Source: Coriobacteriales bacterium | GTDB taxonomy: Bacteria; Actinomycetota; Coriobacteriia; Coriobacteriales; UBA8131 | Direction: 5' to 3' | Assembly (NCBI GenBank): GCA_031282405.1 | Contig: JAITDU010000048.1 | Location: 1-64,000, forward strand | DNA: 64,000 bases | In this document: positions 57,064 to 64,000 of the stretch, piece after piece | Layout: each line of letters opens with the position of its first letter | Numbering within the stretch: the first letter of the stretch is position 1 | The notes under the pieces: model-generated | Told to the model about the DNA's origin: nothing | What the model saw: only the letters and a program-made list of their open reading frames with translations | Database searches by the model: none | Position numbers and translations under genes: made by a program

Positions 57064-57939
57064 CTATGCAGAAGAATGGGGAGAACCCTCCTTCAAACCG
57101 TCTTCATCGGTGAAGAACAGATAAAAACCATCGGATTTCTCGTCCGTATGCACGGTTTGTCCGGCCTTGGCTTGGCCAGCGTCGACTTGGAACGTATCGT
57201 GAGGAACATCAGCTTGAGGAGTGCCGGCTCCAGCGTCTGTCTCCGATAACACCGAGTCGTCATCCGGTTCAAAATCGGGGGTATAGTCGACCTTGATGTC
57301 CACCGCCACAGCAGGTTGAGGAGAAGCCCCCTGCGCGGTAGACGGGCTTGGCGCAGGGATATCCGGTACAAGGGTAGCTACGTCCGGCGCAGGCGTTTGT
57401 TCGACTGCGCCCTGCGACGCAACAGTGCTTTTGTCTCCCACGGGCTTTGTTTCGTCATCTTGTTGGCCTTCGTGTTGATGCGCATCCTGCTCGGCACGAC
57501 GCACGACTTTTTCGGCGGCATGCTTTTGGTGGCTGGAGCCAAACAGATCACGCACCTTGTCGGTAGCCGCGTTCAACAGGTTGAGCGGAGCATCGGTTAT
57601 TCCCGCCACCTTGTCAAGGGCACCCGTAGCCGTGTCGGTCATGTCCGAGACATTGGCCAGAATGGTATCGGCACGCATGATCTCCAGATTGACGGCATCT
57701 ACTGTAAGCGATACGCGCTCCAAAAGCGGATCTACGCGCTGCACGGCCGGTTGGACCGATTGAAGTATCGGTTGGACATCGGTCATTATCTTATTCATGT
57801 TGTCGATAGTTGGACCAAGCTCATCGATTGTCTTATTGACCTTGCGTACGGTAGAAACAAAATGGAACACCAGGACAATGAGCGAGATCACAAAAATGGC
57901 AATGATCACGTAGAGTATCTGGAGTATCAGCTCAGACAT
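57064..57939 (-). CDS. DUF948-like membrane-anchored protein with acidic disordered tail
   Basis: 291 residues. One N-terminal helix (about 3-27) is followed by a coiled-coil region with repeated Val/Asp/Pro steps (ELGPTIDNMNKIMTDVQPIL), as in YoxC/DUF948 proteins. From about 130 the sequence becomes a Pro/Asp/Gln-rich disordered tail, ending DGFYLFFTDEDG. Function unknown, possibly cell-envelope or scaffold. The tail is another example of low-complexity growth in this genome. It is the first gene of the minus-strand alaS block and diverges from hppA. Confidence 0.8.
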   Translation of the reverse strand: MSELILQILYVIIAIFVISLIVLVFHFVSTVRKVNKTIDELGPTIDNMNKIMTDVQPILQSVQPAVQRVDPLLERVSLTVDAVNLEIMRADTILANVSDMTDTATGALDKVAGITDAPLNLLNAATDKVRDLFGSSHQKHAAEKVVRRAEQDAHQHEGQQDDETKPVGDKSTVASQGAVEQTPAPDVATLVPDIPAPSPSTAQGASPQPAVAVDIKVDYTPDFEPDDDSVLSETDAGAGTPQADVPHDTFQVDAGQAKAGQTVHTDEKSDGFYLFFTDEDGLKEGSPHSSA

Positions 57940-58353
57940 CGTCGCTTCCCTTCATAGATTTTTCTCGGAGCTATTTTCTCAAGGTTAGATAATAACAGAC
58001 ACAGGAGCGCGATAAAAGCCTCATGCACAAGTTTGCGCTGGTTTGTGCCGCTTTATGAGCTTTCAACGACGCGCTTTGAGTCTTGGGGAATGCAGAGATG
58101 ACGAAAAAATCCACCCGCCTACCCTATAAGATGGTACCTTAGCTGTGAATCGGACAAAATGCGCTGGAACAGTGGGCGCAGATAGTATAGAATACGCCAG
58201 GCCGTGCCCCCTTAGGGGCATTGTTTATCTGTGAGAAAAATGAGTTGGTACTGTGCGCGGCTATGCGCAACTCTATGAATGGTCCTGCGCAGCTTGGCGT
58301 GGTTTCATGCGTAGTTTTGAGTAGTGTGCGCAGTGAAGAGAGGAGAAGCCTGT
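57940..58353. other. divergent intergenic region ahead of hppA
   Basis: 414 nt without a supported gene. TGCCCC-CTTA-GGGGCA (58205-58220) followed by TTGTTTAT is a small hairpin in the hppA leader and a weak attenuator or terminator candidate. No riboswitch recognised. A TAGTATAGAAT segment near 58183 could contain a -10 but lacks a good -35. Confidence 0.4.
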
Positions 58354-60456
58354 ATGGCTGAATATTTGGCGTGGCTCGCGCCTCTTGCGTCGGTGGTAGG
58401 TCTGGCAGTGGCGGCCTATCTGGCTTTTTGGGTGCTGAAGCAAGATGGTGGCAACGAACGGATGCAGCACCTGTCTGCTCTGATCCAAAAGGGCGCTCAG
58501 GCATTTTTGTTTGCCGAATACCGATCGCTGATCATCTTTGCCGTTATCGTGGCGATTATTTTGGGTGTTGCCATCAGCCCACTGACCGCAGCGGCATTTT
58601 TGACCGGTGGCGTACTCAGCGTGATTGCCGGCTACATCGGCATGTATGTAGCCACCCGTGCCAATACGCGCACGACCCAGGCGGCAACGAGCGGCATTGC
58701 CAAAGCGCTCCGAGTGGCCTATCGTTCCGGTTTGACCATGGGCCTGGTTGTGGCCTCATTGGGGCTTTTGGGCTTGTCGCTTTGGGCCATTTTCTTTTTG
58801 ATATTCGCCCATCATCCGGAGCCGGAAATTGTTGATGGCTTCGTGATGGGCGCCTCCTCTATCGCATTATTTGCCCGTGTGGGCGGTGGTATCTACACCA
58901 AGGCGGCTGATGTCGGTGCCGATCTGGTGGGCAAGGTTGAGGCCGGCATCCCTGAGGATGATCCGCGCAACCCCGCAGTAATTGCCGATAACGTGGGAGA
59001 TAACGTGGGTGACGTGGCCGGCATGGGTGCCGACCTTTATGAATCGTACGCCGGAGCTATCCTGGCGCCGATGGTATTGGCTGTAGCGATGAAGGCCTCG
59101 GGCATCTTAAGTGGTAGCGATGCAATGATTGCCCTCGTGCTGCCGTTGGTACTCTCGGCTGGCGGTATCATCGCCAGCGTACTCGGGCTTTTGGCCGTTA
59201 ACACCAATGACTCTGCCAAGATCCACAAGGCGCTGGATCGAGGTACATTTCTGACCTCGGGTATTGTATTCGCAATCATCCTTATAGGAACTTTCCTCTG
59301 GCAAATGAACAGTTCGGCCGACCTGCCGGCGCTGTGGCTGTTTGCCTCGGCAGCTGCCGGTCTGGCCGCCGGCCTGGCCATTGGCAAGATAACTGAGTAT
59401 TACACCTCGTATCATTACAAGCCGGTCAAGAAAATCGCCCAGGCCTCCGAGAGCGGCACCGCTACAAATATCATTGAGGGCTTGGGCACCGGCATGCTCT
59501 CGACGGTACTGCCTACTATTGTGCTCGTGTTTGCGGTGATTATCGCCTATCTGGCAGGTATGCAGCTCGGCGGACCGGAGTTTGGCGTTTACGGTATTGG
59601 ACTGGCTGCGTTGGGCATGCTCTCGACAACCGCCACCACAGTAGGCGTGGATGCCTACGGCCCGGTGGCCGACAATGCCGGTGGCATTGCCGAGATGGCC
59701 GGCCTGCCGCCCGAGATTCGTGAGCGCACCGACCAGTTGGACAGTGTGGGCAATACCACGGCCGCCGTAGCCAAGGGCTTTGCTGTAAGTTCGGCCGCCC
59801 TGACCGCCCTGGCCCTGTTTGTGGCCTTCAAGACCAACCTGGATGCCGGACTGGCCCATGAACTCAAGCTGAATATTACCTTGGATAATCCTTTTGTTAT
59901 CGTTGGCGTGGTCATCGGCGCAATGATGCCGTTTTTCTTTGGCGCGATGACCATGGGTGCCGTGAGCCGCGCAGCCAATGCCATGATCATCGAGGTACGT
60001 CGTCAATTCCGCGAGATCACCGGGCTGATGGAAGGCAAGGCCGAGCCAGACACGGAAGCCTGCGTATCCATCTCCACGAAGGCCGCGTTGCATGAGATGA
60101 TGCTGCCGGGTATCCTGGCCGTCGTCATACCGGTTATCTTGGGTATTCTGGATGTAAATATCCTGGCCGGCTTTTTGATTGGTGTTCTGGCCTGTGGCTT
60201 TTTGATGAGTGTATATATGGCCAATACCGGCGGCGCCTGGGATAATGCCAAGAAGTTCATCGAGACAGGCTCTCATGGCGGCAAGGGTTCTGAGGCACAC
60301 AAGGCCGCCGTGGTCGGCGACACAGTAGGCGACCCTTTTAAAGATACTTCCGGCCCCTCAATCAACATCCTGATCAAGGTTGTGACTGTGGTGTCGCTGG
60401 TGTTCGTGCCTTTCTTCCTGTTCTTAAATGGCGGCCTTTTGCACGGGATGCTTTAG
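58354..60456 (+). CDS. hppA: membrane-bound pyrophosphatase, K+-dependent type
   Basis: 700 residues with about 16 membrane helices. It hydrolyses pyrophosphate and pumps H+ or Na+. The substrate site YTKAADVGADLVGKVEAGIP followed by EDDPRNPAVIADNVGDNVGD is intact. Ala470 in GNTTAAVAKGF marks the K+-dependent class, since K+-independent enzymes have Lys there. Whether Na+ or H+ is pumped cannot be told here. ATG 58354 has AGGAG 8 nt upstream; the frame from 58324 is rejected. This enzyme recovers energy from biosynthetic PPi in anaerobes. Confidence 0.95.
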   Translation: MAEYLAWLAPLASVVGLAVAAYLAFWVLKQDGGNERMQHLSALIQKGAQAFLFAEYRSLIIFAVIVAIILGVAISPLTAAAFLTGGVLSVIAGYIGMYVATRANTRTTQAATSGIAKALRVAYRSGLTMGLVVASLGLLGLSLWAIFFLIFAHHPEPEIVDGFVMGASSIALFARVGGGIYTKAADVGADLVGKVEAGIPEDDPRNPAVIADNVGDNVGDVAGMGADLYESYAGAILAPMVLAVAMKASGILSGSDAMIALVLPLVLSAGGIIASVLGLLAVNTNDSAKIHKALDRGTFLTSGIVFAIILIGTFLWQMNSSADLPALWLFASAAAGLAAGLAIGKITEYYTSYHYKPVKKIAQASESGTATNIIEGLGTGMLSTVLPTIVLVFAVIIAYLAGMQLGGPEFGVYGIGLAALGMLSTTATTVGVDAYGPVADNAGGIAEMAGLPPEIRERTDQLDSVGNTTAAVAKGFAVSSAALTALALFVAFKTNLDAGLAHELKLNITLDNPFVIVGVVIGAMMPFFFGAMTMGAVSRAANAMIIEVRRQFREITGLMEGKAEPDTEACVSISTKAALHEMMLPGILAVVIPVILGILDVNILAGFLIGVLACGFLMSVYMANTGGAWDNAKKFIETGSHGGKGSEAHKAAVVGDTVGDPFKDTSGPSINILIKVVTVVSLVFVPFFLFLNGGLLHGML

Positions 60457-60464
60457 AGAAGATT

Positions 60465-60549
60465 CAACGGCTGCAGCGGCTTTGGTCGTTGCAGCCGTTG
60501 CGGCTGCTTAAATCGTTGTGTCTGCTTAAATCGTTGTGTCTGCTTAAAT
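60465..60549. repeat. hairpin plus 18-nt tandem repeats after hppA
   Basis: CAACGGCTGCA (60465-60475) and TGCAGCCGTTG (60490-60500) form a perfect 11-bp stem just past the hppA stop and may terminate it. Immediately after, TGCTTAAATCGTTGTGTC is repeated at 60505-60522 and 60523-60540, with a partial third copy to 60549. Confidence 0.8.
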
Positions 60550-60553
60550 CACT

Positions 60554-60982
60554 TCAGTCGCTGTAGCCGCGCTCGCGCATCCGCTCGGGGTTGCGCCAGT
60601 GGGCCATGCCGGTCTTCATGTGGACACAACCCAATTTCTCATAAAACGACTCTTTGCCCACCGACGCGAAGAGGATGACGTTTTGTCCCTCCAGTTCATC
60701 GAAGATGGTCTGCGTGAGGTAACGTCCCAGCCCACGCCCCTGCAAGTTCGGTGCCACCGCCACGTCATAAAGGGCAGCCTCATAGGCACCGTCCGAAAGG
60801 GCGCGGCCACAGCCCACTAACGTGCCATCCTGATACGCAAACAACACGACATCGCTGCCTTCAAAAGCTCGCCTGCGCGTCTCGGCATTGAAATCGGCCA
60901 GATTGACTGAGCGCAAGAGCTCAGCCAGCTCCTCGTAATCAACTCCATCGGTACTATGAACGAACGTCAGCTCCTCAAACAT
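60554..60982 (-). CDS. GNAT-family N-acetyltransferase
   Basis: 142 residues. The acetyl-CoA loop is APNLQGRGLGRYLTQTIF (QxxGxG/A type), with the preceding strand AALYDVAVA and the closing FYEKLGCVHMKTGMAHW, as in small-molecule acetyltransferases of the YhhY/aminoglycoside-like group. Substrate unknown. It converges with hppA across the 18-nt repeats. Confidence 0.88.
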   Translation of the reverse strand: MFEELTFVHSTDGVDYEELAELLRSVNLADFNAETRRRAFEGSDVVLFAYQDGTLVGCGRALSDGAYEAALYDVAVAPNLQGRGLGRYLTQTIFDELEGQNVILFASVGKESFYEKLGCVHMKTGMAHWRNPERMRERGYSD

Positions 60983-61385
60983 GACAGCACTCCTTTCCTT
61001 ATGCCGGCCTCGTCTCTTACCAACCCTTCAGCTCGGCAGTCTCCATTGTAAAACATAGGGCTTTTGTGCGGTAGTGGCAAAGGAAAAATCGCGGCATACC
61101 CACAGTCTGAGACGGGCGCAGAGGCGGTGATACTTCTCTTGAGCGTACCAAGTGAGAGAAAGGTCGAATCGGATAAAATAATTTGTCGTAAAACAACACC
61201 AGGAACGAATACCAAAAAATACCCCAAGGGCCGACTAATCCAACAACTTGGTGGCGAGTTGGGTGAGCCGATGCCAAGACCGGTATAATGCATGAATGTG
61301 ATTTGACCAGTAACATTTAAGGCAGTCGGCGAATCCTCGTTCGATGCCTGTTTATTATCAGGGTTATATCTAAAGGACTATCTCA
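60983..61385. other. intergenic region ahead of the dehydratase activator
   Basis: About 400 nt with no supported gene. A plus-strand TATAAT at 61284-61289 is the best -10 for the following gene, with a poor TTGGGT -35 at a 19-nt spacing. Nothing else recognised. Confidence 0.45.
61284..61289 (+). promoter_or_regulatory. possible -10 box for the dehydratase activator gene
   Basis: Consensus TATAAT 96 nt before GTG 61386. The upstream -35 match is weak (TTGGGT). Confidence 0.4.
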
Positions 61386-64000
61386 GTGAATACAGAACCG
61401 TTGCTGTTGGGCATCGATGTTGGCTCGACTACTGTTAAGTGTGCCGTATTAGACAGGGAAAAGTCCCTGCAGTACGCCGACTATCAGCGTCATCATACCG
61501 ATATTCGGGCCACAATAGCCGCTATGCTTGATAAGGCGACCGAGCGCTTTGGCGACCAGGACTTCATAGTAGCGATTACCGGCTCAGGCGGACTTTTGCT
61601 GTCACAGTGGCTTGAGTTACCGTTTGTCCAGGAGGTCATCGCCTCTAAGGCAGCCGTCGAAGAGCTTATCCCCAGCTGCGATGTTGCTATAGAGCTGGGT
61701 GGTGAAGATGCCAAGATTATCTATTTTGATCATGGTATTGAGCAGCGAATGAACGGTACCTGCGCTGGCGGCACCGGTTCGTTCATCGATCAGATGGCCT
61801 CGTTGCTCCAAACCGATGCTGCCGGTCTGGACAGCCTGGCCGCCTCGGCAAACATCATCTATCCGATAGCCTCGCGCTGCGGCGTGTTTGCAAAAACCGA
61901 CGTACAACCGCTGCTCAATGAGGGGGCGCGCAAACAGGATATCGCCGCCTCGATATTTCAAAGTGTTGTGACCCAGACGATCGGCGGCTTGGCCTGCGGG
62001 CGGCCGATACGAGGCAATGTGGCCTTTTTGGGAGGACCCCTGCAATACCTCCCCGAGCTACGTAAACGCTTCGTTCTTACCTTGAACCTAGCGCCAGGGC
62101 AGATCATCACACCCGATAACGCGCATCTGTTTGTGGCTACCGGTGCCGCTTTGGCCCAGGCCCACGAAGTCCAACGAGCGACCCACGCCCAAATGGGCGC
62201 TCGTTCGGACAACACTGCTCCGAGCGAATCTTTATATCTAACGCTGCCGCAGATACGCTCTCGCCTTAGGAATCTGGGAGATGCCCAAGGCAGCGAAATC
62301 GCCCGTCTGGAACCGCTGTTTGTCGACGAGGAGGACTACCGGAGCTTTTTACAAAGACACAATGAGGCCACGGTTCCCACGGCCTCTATCGATGATTATC
62401 GCGGCAGGGCCTTTTTGGGTATTGATGCCGGTTCCACGACGTTTAAAATCGTACTCGTTGGTTCCAGCGGAGAATTACTATTACAATATTATACGAGTAA
62501 TCAAGGCGATGTTCTGGCCACCGCCCAAGTGGCTCTTGCCTGGCTTTACGAACAGTTGCCCAAAGATCCCATCACCGACGAGGCGCTCGTTACGATAGGC
62601 CACACAACGGTTACCGGTTATGGCGAGGGCCTTTTGCGAGAAGCTCTGCAATGCGACAGTGGCGAGATCGAGACCATCGCCCATCTACGCGGTGCTCAGG
62701 AACTCTTGAGCGACGTCGAGTTTATCTTGGATATTGGGGGGCAGGACATGAAATGCCTTCGTGTCCACAATGGGGTTATCGACCACATCATGCTCAACGA
62801 GGCCTGCAGCAGCGGTTGTGGTTCGTTCATCGAGAGCTTTGCGTTGTCGATGGGTATGAGTGTCAAGGAGTTCGCGGCCGGTGCCATCCAGGCAAAAAAC
62901 CCCGTAGATCTGGGCAGCCGGTGTACGGTATTCATGAACTCGCGCGTCAAACAGGCTCAAAAGGAAGGCTCAACCGTCGGCGACATCTCGGCCGGACTGT
63001 CGTATTCTGTGATAAAAAACGCACTGTTCAAGGTAATCAAGCTGCGTGACCCCAAAGATGTGGGTGATAAGGTCATTGTCCAGGGCGGAACGTTTCTAAA
63101 CGACGCCGTGCTGCGCGCCTTTGAGTTATTGAGCGGTAAGACGGCCGTACGCCCAAACATCGCCGGTACCATGGGGGCCTTCGGCGCGGCGCTGCTGGCC
63201 AAGGATCGCTATGAGGCGGCGGCTGACCTAAACGGCCCGGAGCTTCTTTCTCCCGATGTCTCTGAAAACACATCCCGTGCCAAGTCGCCCAGTGTATCTG
63301 CTTTACTCTCTGCCGCTGAGCTGCGCGCCTTAAAGGTTACCCACAAAACCACGCGTTGCAAGGCCTGTTCCAACGCGTGTTTGCTTACCGTAAGCAGCTT
63401 TGGCATAAACCCCGAGACCGGACGCTCACGACGCTTTATCACCGGCAATCGCTGCGAAAAAGGCGTGGGCTTAAAGCCCACCCAGGCCGACCTGCCCAAC
63501 ATCTTTGCATACAAATATCAGCGGCTCTTTGCCGGCAGCGCACAAAACCCCTACCACCCCTTGAGTCCCGAGGATGCCCACAGACCGACTGTGGGTTTGC
63601 CCCGCGTGCTGAATATGTATGAGAACTACCCGTTTTGGTTTACCCTGTTCAAACAGTTGGGCTTTGCCACCGTGCTCAGCAGCGAGACAAACAAAGATAC
63701 CTATGAGGCCGGGCTGGAATCTATGCCCTCTGAGAGCGTCTGTTATCCGGCCAAGCTGGCACACGGTCATATCATGGAATTGCTGCGACCTCAGACGGGG
63801 GTAGACCTTGTCTTTATGCCCTGTATCCGCCATGAGCGCCAAGAGGATCCCGGGGCACCTAATCACTTTAACTGTCCTATAGTCGTAAGTTATCCCGAGG
63901 TCATCAAGCTCAATGTAGACGAAATCGGCCAGCCCGATACAAAGGCGGTGTTCCTCAATCCGTTTTTGCCGTACGACAGCCGCGAGCTTTTGCCCAAGCG
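61386..64000 (+). CDS. large 2-hydroxyacyl-CoA dehydratase/benzoyl-CoA reductase activator, partial (right edge)
   Basis: At least 871 codons, open to the window edge. GTG 61386 has AAAGGA 8 nt upstream. Two ASKHA ATPase domains of the BcrAD/BadFG type follow: LLGIDVGSTTVKCAVLD near 7-23 with GGTGSFIDQMA, and FLGIDAGSTTFKIVLVG near 344-360 with SSGCGSFIESFA. From about 650 a DUF2229-like part begins with a Cys cluster (CKACSNACLLTV, NRCEKG). Related activators use ATP and an Fe-S cluster to inject an electron into radical dehydratases; this long class usually exceeds 1,400 residues. The acceptor enzyme is not in the window. Confidence 0.9.
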   Translation, partial: MNTEPLLLGIDVGSTTVKCAVLDREKSLQYADYQRHHTDIRATIAAMLDKATERFGDQDFIVAITGSGGLLLSQWLELPFVQEVIASKAAVEELIPSCDVAIELGGEDAKIIYFDHGIEQRMNGTCAGGTGSFIDQMASLLQTDAAGLDSLAASANIIYPIASRCGVFAKTDVQPLLNEGARKQDIAASIFQSVVTQTIGGLACGRPIRGNVAFLGGPLQYLPELRKRFVLTLNLAPGQIITPDNAHLFVATGAALAQAHEVQRATHAQMGARSDNTAPSESLYLTLPQIRSRLRNLGDAQGSEIARLEPLFVDEEDYRSFLQRHNEATVPTASIDDYRGRAFLGIDAGSTTFKIVLVGSSGELLLQYYTSNQGDVLATAQVALAWLYEQLPKDPITDEALVTIGHTTVTGYGEGLLREALQCDSGEIETIAHLRGAQELLSDVEFILDIGGQDMKCLRVHNGVIDHIMLNEACSSGCGSFIESFALSMGMSVKEFAAGAIQAKNPVDLGSRCTVFMNSRVKQAQKEGSTVGDISAGLSYSVIKNALFKVIKLRDPKDVGDKVIVQGGTFLNDAVLRAFELLSGKTAVRPNIAGTMGAFGAALLAKDRYEAAADLNGPELLSPDVSENTSRAKSPSVSALLSAAELRALKVTHKTTRCKACSNACLLTVSSFGINPETGRSRRFITGNRCEKGVGLKPTQADLPNIFAYKYQRLFAGSAQNPYHPLSPEDAHRPTVGLPRVLNMYENYPFWFTLFKQLGFATVLSSETNKDTYEAGLESMPSESVCYPAKLAHGHIMELLRPQTGVDLVFMPCIRHERQEDPGAPNHFNCPIVVSYPEVIKLNVDEIGQPDTKAVFLNPFLPYDSRELLPK

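Noticed and set aside
58139-58504. 121-codon minus-strand frame ahead of hppA
   Set aside because: It overlaps the hppA start antisense, with no ribosome site or family features.
59107-60300. 397-codon minus-strand open frame opposite hppA
   Set aside because: Shadow of the pyrophosphatase; no start signal.
1-64000. CRISPR array
   Set aside because: The repeats found are contiguous or only paired, without regularly spaced unique spacers, and no cas genes are present.

Overview
The window looks like a chromosomal segment of a strictly anaerobic actinobacterium of the Coriobacteriia, most likely an Eggerthellaceae relative. This placement is inference from gene content and order. Supporting signs are a LuxR regulator fused to about 12 membrane helices, a cytoplasmic molybdopterin enzyme with its own ferredoxin-like subunit and two MFS carriers, a large 2-hydroxyacyl-CoA dehydratase activator, a K+-dependent membrane pyrophosphatase, and the actinobacterial order dxs-tlyA-nadK-recN-steA. 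The DNA is of medium GC, with good Shine-Dalgarno sites and many 4-nt ATGA overlaps between genes.

Layout. 1-2260: accessory edge with a Phd/PIN toxin-antitoxin pair and a type IV pilin-like gene. Its leader appears frameshifted, and its upstream region is duplicated at the left edge with long G tracts. 2260-5540: aspS-hisS. 5949-9328: a FIST sensor protein and a hybrid histidine kinase. 9356-11508: an Rrf2 regulator and a degenerate AAA+ protein. 11755-15061: citrate synthase followed by two CmpB-type membrane proteins. 15296-19727: metallo-hydrolase, nitroreductase, tRNA-Leu with a duplicated 3' end, amidohydrolase, a DUF1461 protein and truA. 19920-20363: a DtxR-type metal regulator.

20455-30583 is the most distinctive metabolic locus: LuxR regulator, an unrecognised helical protein, OFA-family carrier, two zinc-ribbon proteins, a small HTH-like protein, a two-cluster ferredoxin subunit, an 833-residue molybdopterin oxidoreductase, a small membrane protein and an aromatic-acid-type MFS carrier. 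It resembles the accessory loci that gut Eggerthellaceae use for reductive attack on catechols and other aromatics. Its substrate cannot be read from the sequence.

30989-57939 is a nearly unbroken minus-strand block of housekeeping genes. Reading in the direction of transcription: a DUF948-like protein, AI-2E permease, alaS, ruvX, mltG, yqeG, aroE, aroC, aroK, aroB, then (after an inserted plus-strand MFS gene) aroQ, pepP, efp, a pycB-accB fusion, accC, an Asp23 protein, nusB, xseB, dxs, tlyA, nadK, recN, steA. It covers most of the shikimate pathway, a split biotin carboxylase system, and translation and repair genes. 58354-64000 holds hppA, a GNAT gene and the first 871 codons of the dehydratase activator, which runs off the right edge.

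The most unusual general feature is that many conserved enzymes carry extra low-complexity segments built from short in-frame DNA repeats: AspRS, AlaRS, RecN, AroB, AroC, the NusB tail, CmpB and PepP N termini. This suggests in-frame minisatellite growth inside essential genes. Other oddities are G/C homopolymer tracts of 10, 11 and 13 nt, a tRNA-derived 130-bp inverted-repeat element, and the leftover 3' end of a deleted transporter paralogue. No CRISPR array, rRNA, complete insertion sequence or prophage was seen.
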